DNA of 64,000 nt from the NCBI GenBank assembly GCA_016648135.1, contig JADDOH010000326.1, positions 1 through 64,000 of the forward strand. The letters are read 5' to 3'. The position numbers and the translations under genes were made by a program. Positions 14,941-25,093 of the stretch are shown here, in pieces (position 1 is the first letter of the stretch; the number at the start of each line of letters is the position of its first letter). The notes beneath the pieces were generated by a model. It searched no databases and was not told the DNA's origin. It saw nothing but the letters and a program-made list of their open reading frames with translations. The DNA is from Agrypnia vestita. Lineage: Eukaryota > Arthropoda > Insecta > Trichoptera > Phryganeidae.

Positions 14941-15108
14941 TGTATGTCACTGACAGATACCATAGACAGTAAAACCTGATTTTTTCATTGAAGTTTTGTA
15001 TGTCACTGACAGATACCATAGACAGTAAAACCTGATTTTTTCATTGAAGTTTTGTCTGTCACTGACAGCTACCATAGGCACTAAAACCTGAATTTTTTCT
15101 CCTCAATG
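14941..15108. repeat. 56-bp tandem repeat, three copies
   Basis: The units start at 14941, 14997 and 15053 with TGTATGTCACTGACAG (third copy TGTCTGTCAC). The first two are identical and the third diverges towards its end. It lies inside the 3' noncoding part of the Helitron. Confidence 0.85.
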
Positions 15109-15270
15109 TTGATGAATTCATTATTTTAAGACCAGCCAAACTTAAAAACTCAAAGTTGACAGCATCACAATGTTATACAGTAACTGTCAAGAAACAAAAA
15201 AAGAAATATTGCTTACTTCAGAATACGGCCGATTATCAAATTCTATTAACTTTGTAACAATAAAGAAAAC

Positions 15271-15543
15271 AATTGTGTTTGTTGCAGAGCAAACACAATT
15301 AGCCGCGAGACGACCGTCATTGGCCGCGAAGCGGCCACAATAGCATAAATGGAAATTTGCCAGATACAATTGGCCGCGAAGCGGCTGACGTAGGCATAGG
15401 TAAACAATTGTGTTTGCTGCACAGCAAACATAATTGGCCGCGCAGCGGTCATCGCTGGCCGCGGAGCGGCCGTCATTGGCCGCGAAGCGGCCACAATAGC
15501 CGCCCGCAGGGCCTAGCAGTAAGCAATCGGCGAAGCCGATTGC
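15271..15543. repeat. GGCCGCGAAGCGGCC palindrome array and hairpins near the Helitron 3' end
   Basis: Five copies of the palindromic GGCCGCGAAGCGGCC or close variants lie between 15320 and 15495. They are mixed with two AATTGTGTTTG...CAAACACAATT hairpins (15271-15300 and about 15405-15434). Open frames over this segment are by-products of the repeats. Confidence 0.8.
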
Positions 15544-15554
15544 TTTCCTGCTAG
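15523..15554 (+). mobile_element. Helitron 3' terminus: hairpin plus CTAG
   Basis: A 9-bp stem GCAATCGGC / GCCGATTGC with a GAA loop (15523-15543) is followed by 7 bases and then CTAG (15551-15554) and a T outside. This is the canonical Helitron 3' end (subterminal hairpin, CTRR, insertion before T) in the same orientation as the broken RepHel. The 5' TC end was not located. Confidence 0.85.
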
Positions 15555-15944
15555 TTTTTATAAATGCGTGAGGTTCTAAAAGTTACGAATCGAATCACCT
15601 TCGCTACTACTACTGCCATTTTCCAGTAATGCATGTATTGTGTCTTCATTTAGGAATTTCTTATTCATTTTATATTATATAAAATAATGGAGCGGTTGCA
15701 GAAATGATAATAAAAATTACTAATGATAATAAATACTTATTTATTGAAATTTTAACAAAATCAAATAGTCTAACCTGTATGAAATTCCTTGCGACACTGA
15801 AGAGAGAATATCAAAATTTGAAATCAAACATAATAAAAACATCCGGCGAGTTAGTGTTACTCGACGCCTAAATGTATTGTACATATGATACCTAAACAAG
15901 ATAAACCGTAGATCGTTACGCCCAATAAAGAGTAATTTTTGAAA

Positions 15945-16012
15945 GATCTTGACGGAATATTTCGTCATACTCGCTACAGTTGCTTTTTTGGAATGACGAA
16001 ATATTTCGTCAT
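15945..16012. repeat. TGACGAAATATTTCGTCA palindromes
   Basis: ATGACGAAATATTTCGTCAT at 15993-16012 is a perfect 20-bp palindrome. A related copy lies at about 15951-15968. Both share their core with the array at 11544. Confidence 0.75.
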
Positions 16013-16259
16013 ACCCAGTTAACAGGAGCATTCAAATAGGGACACTTCAATATTTTCACCTAAAAACCCTAAAGTAATCCCTAATATAATTTCTTAGTAA
16101 ATATTTAGTAGCGTGCGCTTTTACCTTTAAAACTGATGTACATCTTGTAGACATGGATTCTATTAGCTTCCGGTATCTTTCCACCGGAATATTGATCCAT
16201 ATATTTTTTATATTTTCAAATAATTCATTTAAATTACTGCTATTTTTTTCGTAATTTTA

Positions 16260-17690
16260 ATTTTACGTCATTCCATATGTTACGGACAGGACAAAGCCTG
16301 CGCCTACCGTCAGGCAACCGAACTTTCGAGCTCTGTGGTTGACGTAATCACGTCATATAAATGATAGAAATTTCTGATGTGAATGAAGCAGAGCAAAGGC
16401 CCCTTTCAGGGCCAACGCCGATCGCCGTGACCCGGTTGGGGATGGGTACCGTGCCGAGGACAGCGCGCGAGTTCTCGGCCGCGGTGGTTGTCCTTATACG
16501 TGTCTCGGCGTCAGGCGGCGGCACCCGGGAGAGGGGATGAGCGAATGCGGAGCCTCAGCTCCATGAGAACGCATCCCGCTGATGACAATGGAAATGCGTT
16601 AGAGTGCATGATCTGAAATGTGTATGTTTTTACTGAAAAATATTATATGAAAATATTAATGTTCAGATTTTTAACATTTCAGAGCTCTCTAATATGATGG
16701 AAATTAATGGTTTTTTGATTTCAGATGGAACTGAATCACAATTCTATGTAATAAGATACCGCATTTTCATTGTTTTAATAAAAAGAGCGGGCGGGAGATG
16801 TTTTTATTTGCGCACAAGGCGCATTTTGTACCCTATTATCATCATATTTGCCAGATAAGCAACATTAAAGTTGTCTCAACACTTATAAAAGATAAGTAGT
16901 AGAGTCACACACATGCACACACTCTGTAAGACATAAAAAGTTGTCTACAGATGACACAATAAATGATTGACTGTATGGCATAACAGATTGCCAACAGATC
17001 ATTGGTAAAAAACATACATTTTTTATGGCAAGGAAAAATCTAAATACTTTTTCAAATACATTATTAATGAGTGAATCACAATCACATTAATATGGAAACA
17101 TAAGTCTGACACCACCAACACAAAACCAGCCGCCGCTTATGAGCGACATACTGGGCTGGGTTTTTTCCATACAAATGCTCATGAAAACACACAAACCGGA
17201 ATAACTTCCGTCAGAGGTGTCCGATTTTGATAATTCTTTTTGTATAATGATCAGTGGATCAAGACCTATCTAGAGAATATACACACTCATATGTGCAAAT
17301 AATTTTGAATAAATTACAAAATTAGTTTTTTGTTGAAAAGTTTAAAAATTCATAACTATAGTAAGCTGCGACTTACAATAAAGTGTGATATATCAACAGA
17401 TGCGCTGCGACGCACTCTATATAATAGACACAAAAAACTAAACCTAAAAGTTAATTTGGATTTTTAAGAGATTTAATTGTTGAAATTTCATAGCCCACCG
17501 GGCCAGAAAATGAGATATATTTTAACTGTTGCTTTAATAATAATGTCTCAAGGTTGCCACGCAATATGTCAGGCTGTTTATTGAGACGCAGTCCATGTAA
17601 TGACATATATGTAAATCCTCCGGGGGAGGTGCGTTTAATTTAATAATTAAAAAACTGTAATATATGTAGTAGAAATAAGCGGCCGAAACG
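16260..17690. other. Intergenic; GC-rich repeat debris then AT-rich DNA
   Basis: 16280-16600 is GC-rich (for example GGCACCCGGGAGAGGGGATG), unlike its surroundings, and looks like a retroelement piece, but no frame could be recognised. 17190-17290 is an inverted relative of 62430-62530. No gene seen. Confidence 0.4.
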
Positions 17691-17762
17691 CGCCATTTGT
17701 ATGCAAACTGTAACTTGTTTTAATTGGCTTCGAGGCCGGGGCCTCCTGGTCCCGGCCGAGGG

Positions 17763-17798
17763 TATAAATATCGCATTCAAGGCGGACCGGCCTTCAGT
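17763..17798 (+). promoter_or_regulatory. TATA box and arthropod initiator pair
   Basis: TATAAATA at 17763-17770 and TCAGT at 17794-17798 are spaced so that the initiator A (17796) is 33 bases from the TATA start, as in arthropod pol II promoters. The surrounding DNA is GC-rich. It may belong to a transposon (for instance a solo LTR), because no host exon follows. Confidence 0.5.
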
Positions 17799-18002
17799 CT
17801 GGTTTAAAACGCCGTGGCAAACCCTTCACGTGTGTTTCATTTACCTACCCGACTACCTCCTACGATTTTGCTGCCTACTGACGTCGCCCGCTCTCGAGCT
17901 CGAGCCGAACTACGTCATCAAGATCTGCTGTTGCTGCCTGCTAACGCCGAGCGCTCTCGCTTCACGCCCGGTACTTGCTATCGGCGGCGATCGCCTTGCG
18001 GT

Positions 18003-18110
18003 GTGCTGACACGGAGCGGACATTCACGCTCGGTACCTACTGCTTCTGCGGCGTGCTGACACTGAGCGGACGTTCACGCTCGGTACCTACTGCTTCTGCG
18101 GAGTGCTGAC
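18003..18110. repeat. 50-bp tandem repeat
   Basis: Units start at 18003, 18053 and 18103 with GTGCTGAC and contain GAGCGGAC, TTCACGCTCGGTACCTACTG and CTTCTGCG. There are about 2.2 copies, downstream of the TATA/initiator pair. Confidence 0.8.
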
Positions 18111-18375
18111 CGCTGGCGCTGATTTTGCCAAGCTAAGTATTTCTTCGCAGTTCAACCGTCTTTTTTAAGACGATTATTCTTGACGACCTCGTCGAGTTTA
18201 GACATTTTGCTCGAAGCAAATTCTTTTGCTGTCGCCTCTGGTGCACATTCCCGTGTACTAATATCGCTCTTTTTCCAGCTGCTCACACGGTGCGCCCGTG
18301 CTGTGTGAGACATCCCGAAGGCTTCTGAAGCGGAATCAGCGGACCGCACCTTTGTTGCCTGTTCTGTGCGGAACA

Positions 18376-18960
18376 CCATAAATTCTTAATAGGATTGAGA
18401 TCTGGACTGCGCGACAGTCAATCGATCACAGTGACAGAATTATCTCTAAACCATTTTATTGCCGCACGTGCCCTATGTTTCTCATCCATTGTCTTGCTGA
18501 AATTTCAAAATTACTGGTAAATTTTCTTCTGCATATGGTAACACAACGCTTGTTAGAATGTCCGCATATACATGCTGATTCATAATACCGCTTATTCGAT
18601 GGATTGGTCCTGCTCCATGCCACGACATACTACCCCACACCATTACACTACCAACCACACCTTTGACCTTCTTGATTGTATATTGAGGATTAAATTCCTC
18701 GCACTTCAATCTTCGCACATATCTTCTCCCATCAGATCCAATACAATTGAACTTCGACTCGTCACTAAACAGAACATGCTTCCACTGGTTAATACTCTAT
18801 TGAACATGGTTTTGAGCAAAATCGCAAATCGGACTCTCTTCTGTCTTTGTTTATTAACATCTCTCTCCTGGCAATTCTCCCACAAAGACAAGCTTCTCAA
18901 AGTTCTCTTCGAACCGTCCACACGCTGATGGAGAAATTTTTATGAGTAGAAATCTCTTTT
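18376..18960 (-). pseudogene. Tc1-like transposase remnant
   Basis: In minus-strand order it shows HVLFSDESKFNCIGSDGRRY (first catalytic Asp), EEFNPQYTIKKVKG, SVMVWGSMSWHGAGPIH, VVLPYAEEN, LKFQQDN (second Asp) and, after a frame break, RAAIKWFRDNSVTVID, a stop, and SPDLNPIKNLW. Family knowledge: Tc1 proteins end the triad with E in SPDLNPIENLW, and here that Glu is replaced by Lys. Frameshifts (around 18720 and 18480) and stops make it dead. Confidence 0.85.
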
Positions 18961-19135
18961 TTAATTTTTACAGCCGTCTTAAGGGGGTCATTCTTCGAGA
19001 TCCGAACCATCACTCATCCGTATTCTGAACTAAACAATATTGCTATTTCCTGTATCGTTTTTTTGACGTTTTATGTTTGACAGGTTTGATATTAATGAAT
19101 TCTATCATTTAGAAAGTTCATTATTCGTAATTGTG

Positions 19136-19178
19136 CGTAAATATTTAAGAAAGAAAAAATCTTTCTTAAATATTTACG
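19136..19178. repeat. 19-bp perfect inverted repeat
   Basis: CGTAAATATTTAAGAAAGA, a 5-base A loop, then the exact complement. The neighbouring stretches 18961-19135 and 19179-20640 are intergenic with no gene recognised. Confidence 0.75.
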
Positions 19179-20679
19179 TTTTTTCAGTCATATTGTAAAC
19201 TTTGTCATAACAATCACATCCCCTAATTTGCAATGAAGAATTTACGTATTACGAAATGTTGTCAAACTTGCATTCATGTAGAAATGCTCACTCACTTCAC
19301 TTCACTACGCAATCGAAAGGTCAGGCATTAAATTTTGCACATTTCTGTGTCGTGCAGATGACTTTAGTACACCGGAAAAAAATATATTAAGTGGCGCCAC
19401 TTACCAGTGCCGATTTGGTAGTAAAATCTTGAATCATGCAAATCGTCAAGTATAATAATAGCCTATTAAGCCAGCCAGATGATAGGTCATAAGCCCTGTG
19501 GATGCCCAAAGACTTCGATGCCTATTTTCCCGTATAAATAGCTTTGTCTCTGTGAGATACCTATAATATATGTTGATTACTGATCGAATCGCAGCATTTT
19601 AAATGGTGAAAAATAAAATGGGTCGAGGGAAATACTTTTCATTTACAATTTTCAACAAACTTCTGTCAAAACAGTAACTTATGCCCTAATCATCAAAATA
19701 AATGTTTGATGGAAGATCCGTTAGAAACTTATATTCTTTCCATCGACCGGTGAGGTCAGTTTTCTCTGGGAAGTTAATTTTGCTGCAAAATATTATTTTT
19801 CTACAATGCTTTGAGTTATACATCTTTAATCTAAATCTAAATGTAAGAAAAATACATTTTCCCGAAGCAAGTATGTACATTTATTATTTGTTTAGTAAAG
19901 TGTAACATATCTAGTGTCAAAATTTCAAGTTGATGTTTCCTGTAATGTGTCTCCACAGAACATCCTGGACACCCCAAATCATCAAGAAAAAAGTATTTGA
20001 TGAATATCAACTAGATTTTTGAAAATAAAACAAGTCTTAACACGATGCAATGAGGCTTTTATTTTTACTTGAATGTCTGGATGGATTAATATGTATCCGA
20101 TAACATCTCTTCTTTCCGAACCCCTCCACATCAATCGCCAACTTTCTCATCCACTCACTCACCATCGGTGAATTGTGATTCTATCCTGACCAATTTGGTT
20201 GTACTTCCGAGAGTATTCGTTGCTTTTGCATTTAATTATGATTTTTATTTTTTGAAATTTTTATAATTAACCAAACTTGAATAAATATATCACAGAGTTG
20301 TATAATTGGAGTAAAGCTAGCGACGTGCGATTTTCCAGTTATCATAACTCTATTATTAAAATCATTTAAATAATTCTAAATATTGTCATCAACGAATAAC
20401 TAGCAACGAGTACTAATTCAACAACTACTAATTATTAAATAGTTATTTTGAAATACTAAATACTTTAGAAATCTCACCCCCATCAGATTAGTGATAAAAT
20501 TTTTGGTTGGTATTTTTGGGATGTTGATAAATGAAGAAATTTTTGGAAACTAGAAGGACCCCCCCTCCCCTCCGAAGGCAAATCCAGTGTTGAGATTTCT
20601 ACAAAAATGCCAGCAAACTGTTTTAAAGTGTACTACTTCAAACCCAGATGATTGCATTTTGAAACTTGAAAAAAGAGCG

Positions 20680-21105
20680 GAACTCTTAAGACTCCACCGG
20701 TGCTAGTGTTAGAACTATTCAAAATAGGCTCAACCGTATGGGTTTACGAGCAAGAAGACCCGCGACCTCTTATCAACCGAGGAAATAGAGAAAAAAATTA
20801 CCGCAATGGGCCGAATAAAAAAAATGGTTTGAGCAGTTAGGAAAGGCCTGTTTTTTCTGACTGATTAAAGTTTAACTTGCTTGGTCCAGAGATCCGAGGA
20901 AGGGGCAGCAATGAATGCACCCACAGTGGTGTCATGGTGTGGGGATATCTCTCCATGTTAGCCTTCATTATTCTGGAGGAAGGGGCAGCGATGAATGCAC
21001 ACATAGTGGGGACATCTCTCCATGTTAGCCTTTCATTATTCTGGAAGGATCAGTGAATGCCGAGAAATACAAAAAGTCATTGCTGAATGTGTTTTGCAAG
21101 TGAAA
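20680..21105 (+). pseudogene. Second Tc1-like transposase remnant with internal duplication
   Basis: Plus-strand frames read TIQNRLNRMGLRARRPATSY (second HTH domain), then GVMVWGYLS and MNAEKY. Two tandem copies of a GAGGAAGGGGCAGC...TTATTCTG segment (about 20896-20974 and 20975-21043) lie inside. It is unrelated in sequence to the Tc1 copy at 18.4-18.9 kb. Confidence 0.6.
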
Positions 21106-21237
21106 TTATATTTTCAATAGATGTGGCTATCTTTGTTGCACTTGGTGTATTTTTACAATAGCTTTACTGTTATAAAAATTTTATGTTAATCTTAATTGTC
21201 AATTTTCCCCGTTATTGTAAATGAAGGCACTTACAAA

Positions 21238-21262
21238 AATTATATATATATATATATATTAG
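21238..21262. repeat. (TA)n microsatellite
   Basis: Short TA run in AT-rich DNA downstream of SmF. Confidence 0.85.
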
Positions 21263-21449
21263 TGAATGTAACATTCAAATAAATTTTATGCAAACTAGCA
21301 CAACTCCATGATAATAATAATTATTAAAATTTGATTAATCTTAAATTTCATCCGAGGGTTTATGTGAAATTAAACTAAATGTGTTGTACCATAGATACAT
21401 TTATTAATGTCTTAAATATGAGAAATACATCTAGTGTGGAATCTTCCTC

Positions 21450-22063
21450 TTAGTCCTTCATCTCCCCCTCCTCATCCTCATCCTCGGCTCCTCGAATGTA
21501 GAGTACGTTATTGCAGCGGATGAGCACCTCCCCCAGGTTACCTGCAACAAGAACCGAGCAAGGTTAAAATTCATCTGTTTTCTTCAAATGTTGACCCGCC
21601 AGCAAATATAAGGGTAGCTCGTCTCGCATTCGACTAGATGACGAGTTTTACACAAAATAAGCACAACTCAATATCGATCTTCCAACTTCATTGGAGAGAT
21701 ATACAGGAAACTTTAATAAAGGAATGTTTTCTTCTCGGTTATCAAAAAAATAGATTTGGCATATTCGTGAAAAATAAAAAGCGTGGAGGCATTCGATCTC
21801 GACTCGGAGCACCTTGATGAGTAGAGACCGAGCAAGTAAACCAGGTGCTACAAGACAACATTATAAAAGTGAGCAATTAAAATATTACCTGTACAATTAC
21901 CATCGACGTGTTCCTCTGTGTTTGCCAACTGTAAATTCATGTAGCCATCGACTGATACGAGGTAGCCTTTGTATTCGTGGCCCCATTTCAACTTCACGAG
22001 AACAGCTTTTCCCGTCAGACTGTTCAGGAAGGGTTTGGGGTTGATGGGCATTGCGGCCGACAT
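21450..22063 (-). CDS. SNRPF: Small nuclear ribonucleoprotein F (SmF), complete
   Basis: Exon 1 is 21889-22063 (ATG at 22063) and exon 2 is 21450-21541 (stop TAA 21450-21452). The donor is ACAG|GTAA and the acceptor TTGCAG, splitting a Gly codon. The 88-residue protein begins [20 protein letters not shown], has the Sm1 motif [20 protein letters not shown] and the Sm2 motif [13 protein letters not shown], and ends in an acidic tail ([12 protein letters not shown]). Length and tail match SmF (86 residues in human). It is one of seven proteins forming the Sm ring on U1, U2, U4 and U5 snRNAs; Sm-ring assembly precedes cap hypermethylation by Tgs1. A possible poly(A) signal (AATAAA) lies at 21400-21405 on this strand. 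Confidence 0.97.
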
Positions 22064-22577
22064 GATTCGAGTCTTTGTTTTCTATCGGTTGAAAATAAAT
22101 CTAAATGTTAACTGAAAAGACAGTTAAATAATCTAAGAATTGTTTGCTCAATGCTGCAATTAAAACAAAACTACCCGTTTATTTTCTATTCTGTGAAAAC
22201 GAAACAGAACCATAGGAAAGAGATTCAAGTCCAAACACAGAATATTGAGTCCAAACACGCGCTCAAAACAAAACGTCAACCGACGACGCAGATTAGCTAT
22301 TGTCTATGGATTATCTTCTTCTTCTAATATCCCTTAAGAGCGATTTGTGTCACTTATTACTAGAGAGACGCAAACTCGGCAGATGACATTCGGAAGATGA
22401 TGATATAAGAACAAGGCTGTTTTATTAAATAAGAAATAAAGATGAAGATGAAAGAAGACTCGTGGGCCGCATTACGCAACGAATAAAATGCGTACTGTTC
22501 GACAGATTTTCGAAATTTAATTCGAAAATCTGAAGAAATGAGCCAGGAAGGTTAGTAAAGATTAATGGTGAAACTAA

Positions 22578-23048
22578 GGGCCGGTTGTTTCAAGTTGGAT
22601 TAAAGTAAGCGTTCTCTTAAAGCATAGATTTTTACGTTCTCCACCAATCAGACGATCCGTTTTCGTAAAAATCTATGCTTTTATCGACCGCTTACTTTGA
22701 TCGAACTAAGCGTAGAGTTTAAACTGAGTTTTTAGTAACTTTTCCAAAAACGGGTTGTTTCAACTCGGATTAAACGAAATCTATGTACTTGTCTGTTTTT
22801 TCACTATTTATCACAATTATTATATATATCGACCAACTCTGTTAATGTTTAACGGCAACTAGTGTTAATCCCGTGTTAACTCTGCCAAGTCGGATGGTTA
22901 AATATTAGACAAAAAGATGAATTTTTCGTGTACTTGCGATGGTCAAATATTTTAACCAGCGATCAAGCAACCCCTTTTTTCACAACTCTGTGTTTCTTCA
23001 ATAGTCTGAATTATGGTTAAACATTACTGGCGATCAAACAACTAGCCC
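22578..23048. mobile_element. PIF/Harbinger-like MITE with TAA duplication
   Basis: The left end GGGCCGGTTGTTTCAAG and the right end CGATCAAACAACTAGCCC are inverted, and TAA flanks both sides (22575-22577, 23049-23051). It shares its first about 150 bases with the short copy at 62935-63078. Internally it holds an inverted GTAAGCG/CGCTTAC pair. The region 22064-22574 is AT-rich with no feature assigned. Confidence 0.75.
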
Positions 23049-23328
23049 TAAGTAATTGCAGTCGCTGAAAGCATCTTTTATTGTAATATTAAAATCAAAA
23101 TATTTTCTAAATATTTCTGAAATATACTCCTTATGAGTAAAAAGTATGGAATGAATATGAGAAATATATATTTTTGCGGCCCTTGAAAGTGCCTTTTAAA
23201 CGCCCCGCCGAGCTGTGACGTCAGTCACCCGCGGCTCCGGGTGTCATTTTAATTAAAGTTGATTTACGACCGCTACAGATGTCGGATCAATCTGAAACTT
23301 TTTTATTGTATTCCTTGAGTAATATACT

Positions 23329-23473
23329 TTTAGTATTCATATTTATATACTGCTTAATATACTTTACGTACATAAATTCACATGGGCGCGCTGATAATGC
23401 TTTTAATATTCATATTTATTTACTGTTTAATATACTTTTATGTACATAAATTCACATGGGCGCGCTTGATAAG
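23329..23473. repeat. Direct duplication of about 73 bp
   Basis: Two copies of a TTCATATTTAT...AATATACTTT...CACATGGGCGCGCT segment lie back to back. Confidence 0.75.
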
Positions 23474-23759
23474 CTTAATAAAGAAATTTCTTCTCGCAGC
23501 CCTTTTAAAAAGCTTATTACTCAATTAATATTTATTTGACACGGTCGACACTATTACCAAAACAATACGCTTAGTCGAGTACTATCTACCTATTATACAG
23601 AGAATCGTGTAAACACTTGTTTACTATTTTTTATGAATTTAATTCTAATACGTGTCGCTGTGATCGGCACATTTTCTCTAATATCTCATTAATAACTATC
23701 TTGCATGTCCAGCAAATTATGTCAAACTATAGGCAAGACATAGTGGTATATAAATGGCA

Positions 23760-23940
23760 TAAATAAGACCCCGGGGCGGCGGCGTAATATTTTTAATTAA
23801 TTTGATTGTAGCTGCAGAGCGGCTTCTGCTGGGCGCGAGCTCAGGGCTAGCCGAATGCATAGTTCGGCGGCTCACCACCAGGCTCGCTCCGGTCGTCCCC
23901 GGCTGAGAGCGCTCTGTGATTGGCCCGAACTATAACAGTC
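23760..23940. promoter_or_regulatory. GC-rich patch, possible promoter
   Basis: A CpG-rich segment carries an ATTGG (inverted CCAAT) box, followed by AAAATATAAAC about 35 bases later. It could be an upstream promoter of TMEM64 or part of a repeat. No exon is proven. Confidence 0.25.
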
Positions 23941-24064
23941 TTTTGCCGCTTAAAATATAAACACAGGTTGTACAGCTTTACTTCCTGAAGCATAACAATG
24001 TCCTCGATCTATTAGCTCAGAAAGTAGTTGGCATCCTTGATCCTGTTGGCTTGTGCTTACGAAC

Positions 24065-24200
24065 TTTGTGCATTTTTATTGTTTCAGAGGTAAGTTTGTA
24101 GAACTTCATAATTACACAAATGGAAATAAAAACAATTGTTTTTTTTAAGTTTTATCCTTTTAATTTTCTGAAACGCGTCTCGCCTTGTGAGGGCATTATC
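24065..24200 (+). mobile_element. Dispersed repeat, copy 1
   Basis: TTTATTGTTTCAGAGGTAAG, then TTTGTAGAACT, ATGGAAATAAAAACAA, GAAACGCGTCTCGCC and TTGTGAGGGCATT. The same order of blocks recurs at 36145-36260 and, as an inverted pair, at 56495-56730. The family is not identified. Confidence 0.55.
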
Positions 24201-24839
24201 AATCTAATTATTTTACATTTAATAATCTGTATTTATATTAAAATATTTGAAAGAGATGCCACATAATTTTAAGAATTAATTAAGGTTTTTGTATTTCTGC
24301 ACGATTCTATGAAACAATTCTGTTCAAACACTAATGACAAGTAATACATATAAGGATGAGGATAGATTTACAACTTGATATAAATGTGATATTCTTGGTA
24401 ACAAATTATGTTTGTGCACTAATGATAATTTTCAAACGCGGGGATTCCAGACAGCATTATTCTTAATAAAAAACGTATTTTTTACAGAATCTAGAATTAG
24501 GTGCCAACATTGTTAAAAAAATTCCCTTTCTATTCATGTAATGATATTAAACACTGAAGTGTTCATCGATCGGAAGTAGTTCGTAAGTGTCAGTGTATAC
24601 ATTAATGCACTTGTAGAAGTAGATTAGGAAAGATGTAGCACCCTGAGGAATCGAAATTAACAGCAGACTATGAAAGACAAAAGCAACAGACAGACAAAGA
24701 TGGAGCAGACTTCTGGATTCAGCCAAGGCCCATCCGAGCTGTCGACCTTATGATGATGATGAAGGAATTGACATAAACAGTAGACCAAGGAATTAAATAG
24801 ACTAAGGAATTGAAAAAATGTTATATCAGCTTTGATGAT

Positions 24840-24905
24840 GGACTCTGTTATGAATTCAAAGCGTCGGCCAGAGAGAACGAAGACCGCCGCAGAAAACTGT
24901 CAATG
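24840..24905. mobile_element. Penelope-derived fragment
   Basis: Contains AGCGTCGGCCAGAGAG and GCAGAAAACT, matching the right arm of the inverted Penelope-type repeat at 37736-37790. Very short. Confidence 0.4.
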
Positions 24906-25093
24906 CGGCACGAAGTTTTATAATTTCCAATCTATGTTATTGAAATCATCTATGAATATTCGCTGATTTACAAATGTCAGTGTCACTTCATTTCGTGGCT
25001 GTTTTGCGCGCTGGCGGTTTCATCGAATACGTAGAATGACTTTTGTATCGCTTTTCCCATTCACGTGTTCGATGTAAACGATTAACAGCGAAG

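Noticed and set aside
15187..15554. Open frames rich in AAASRPMTA-type repeats
   Set aside because: Produced by the GGCCGCGAAGCGGCC palindrome array.
17701..18059. Two overlapping plus-strand frames (102 and 81 codons) after the TATA box
   Set aside because: Composition follows GC-rich tandem repeats; no domain and no splice support.
18152..18379. 75-codon minus-strand frame
   Set aside because: No recognisable domain; adjoins the tandem repeat and Tc1 remnant and may only be GC-rich chance.
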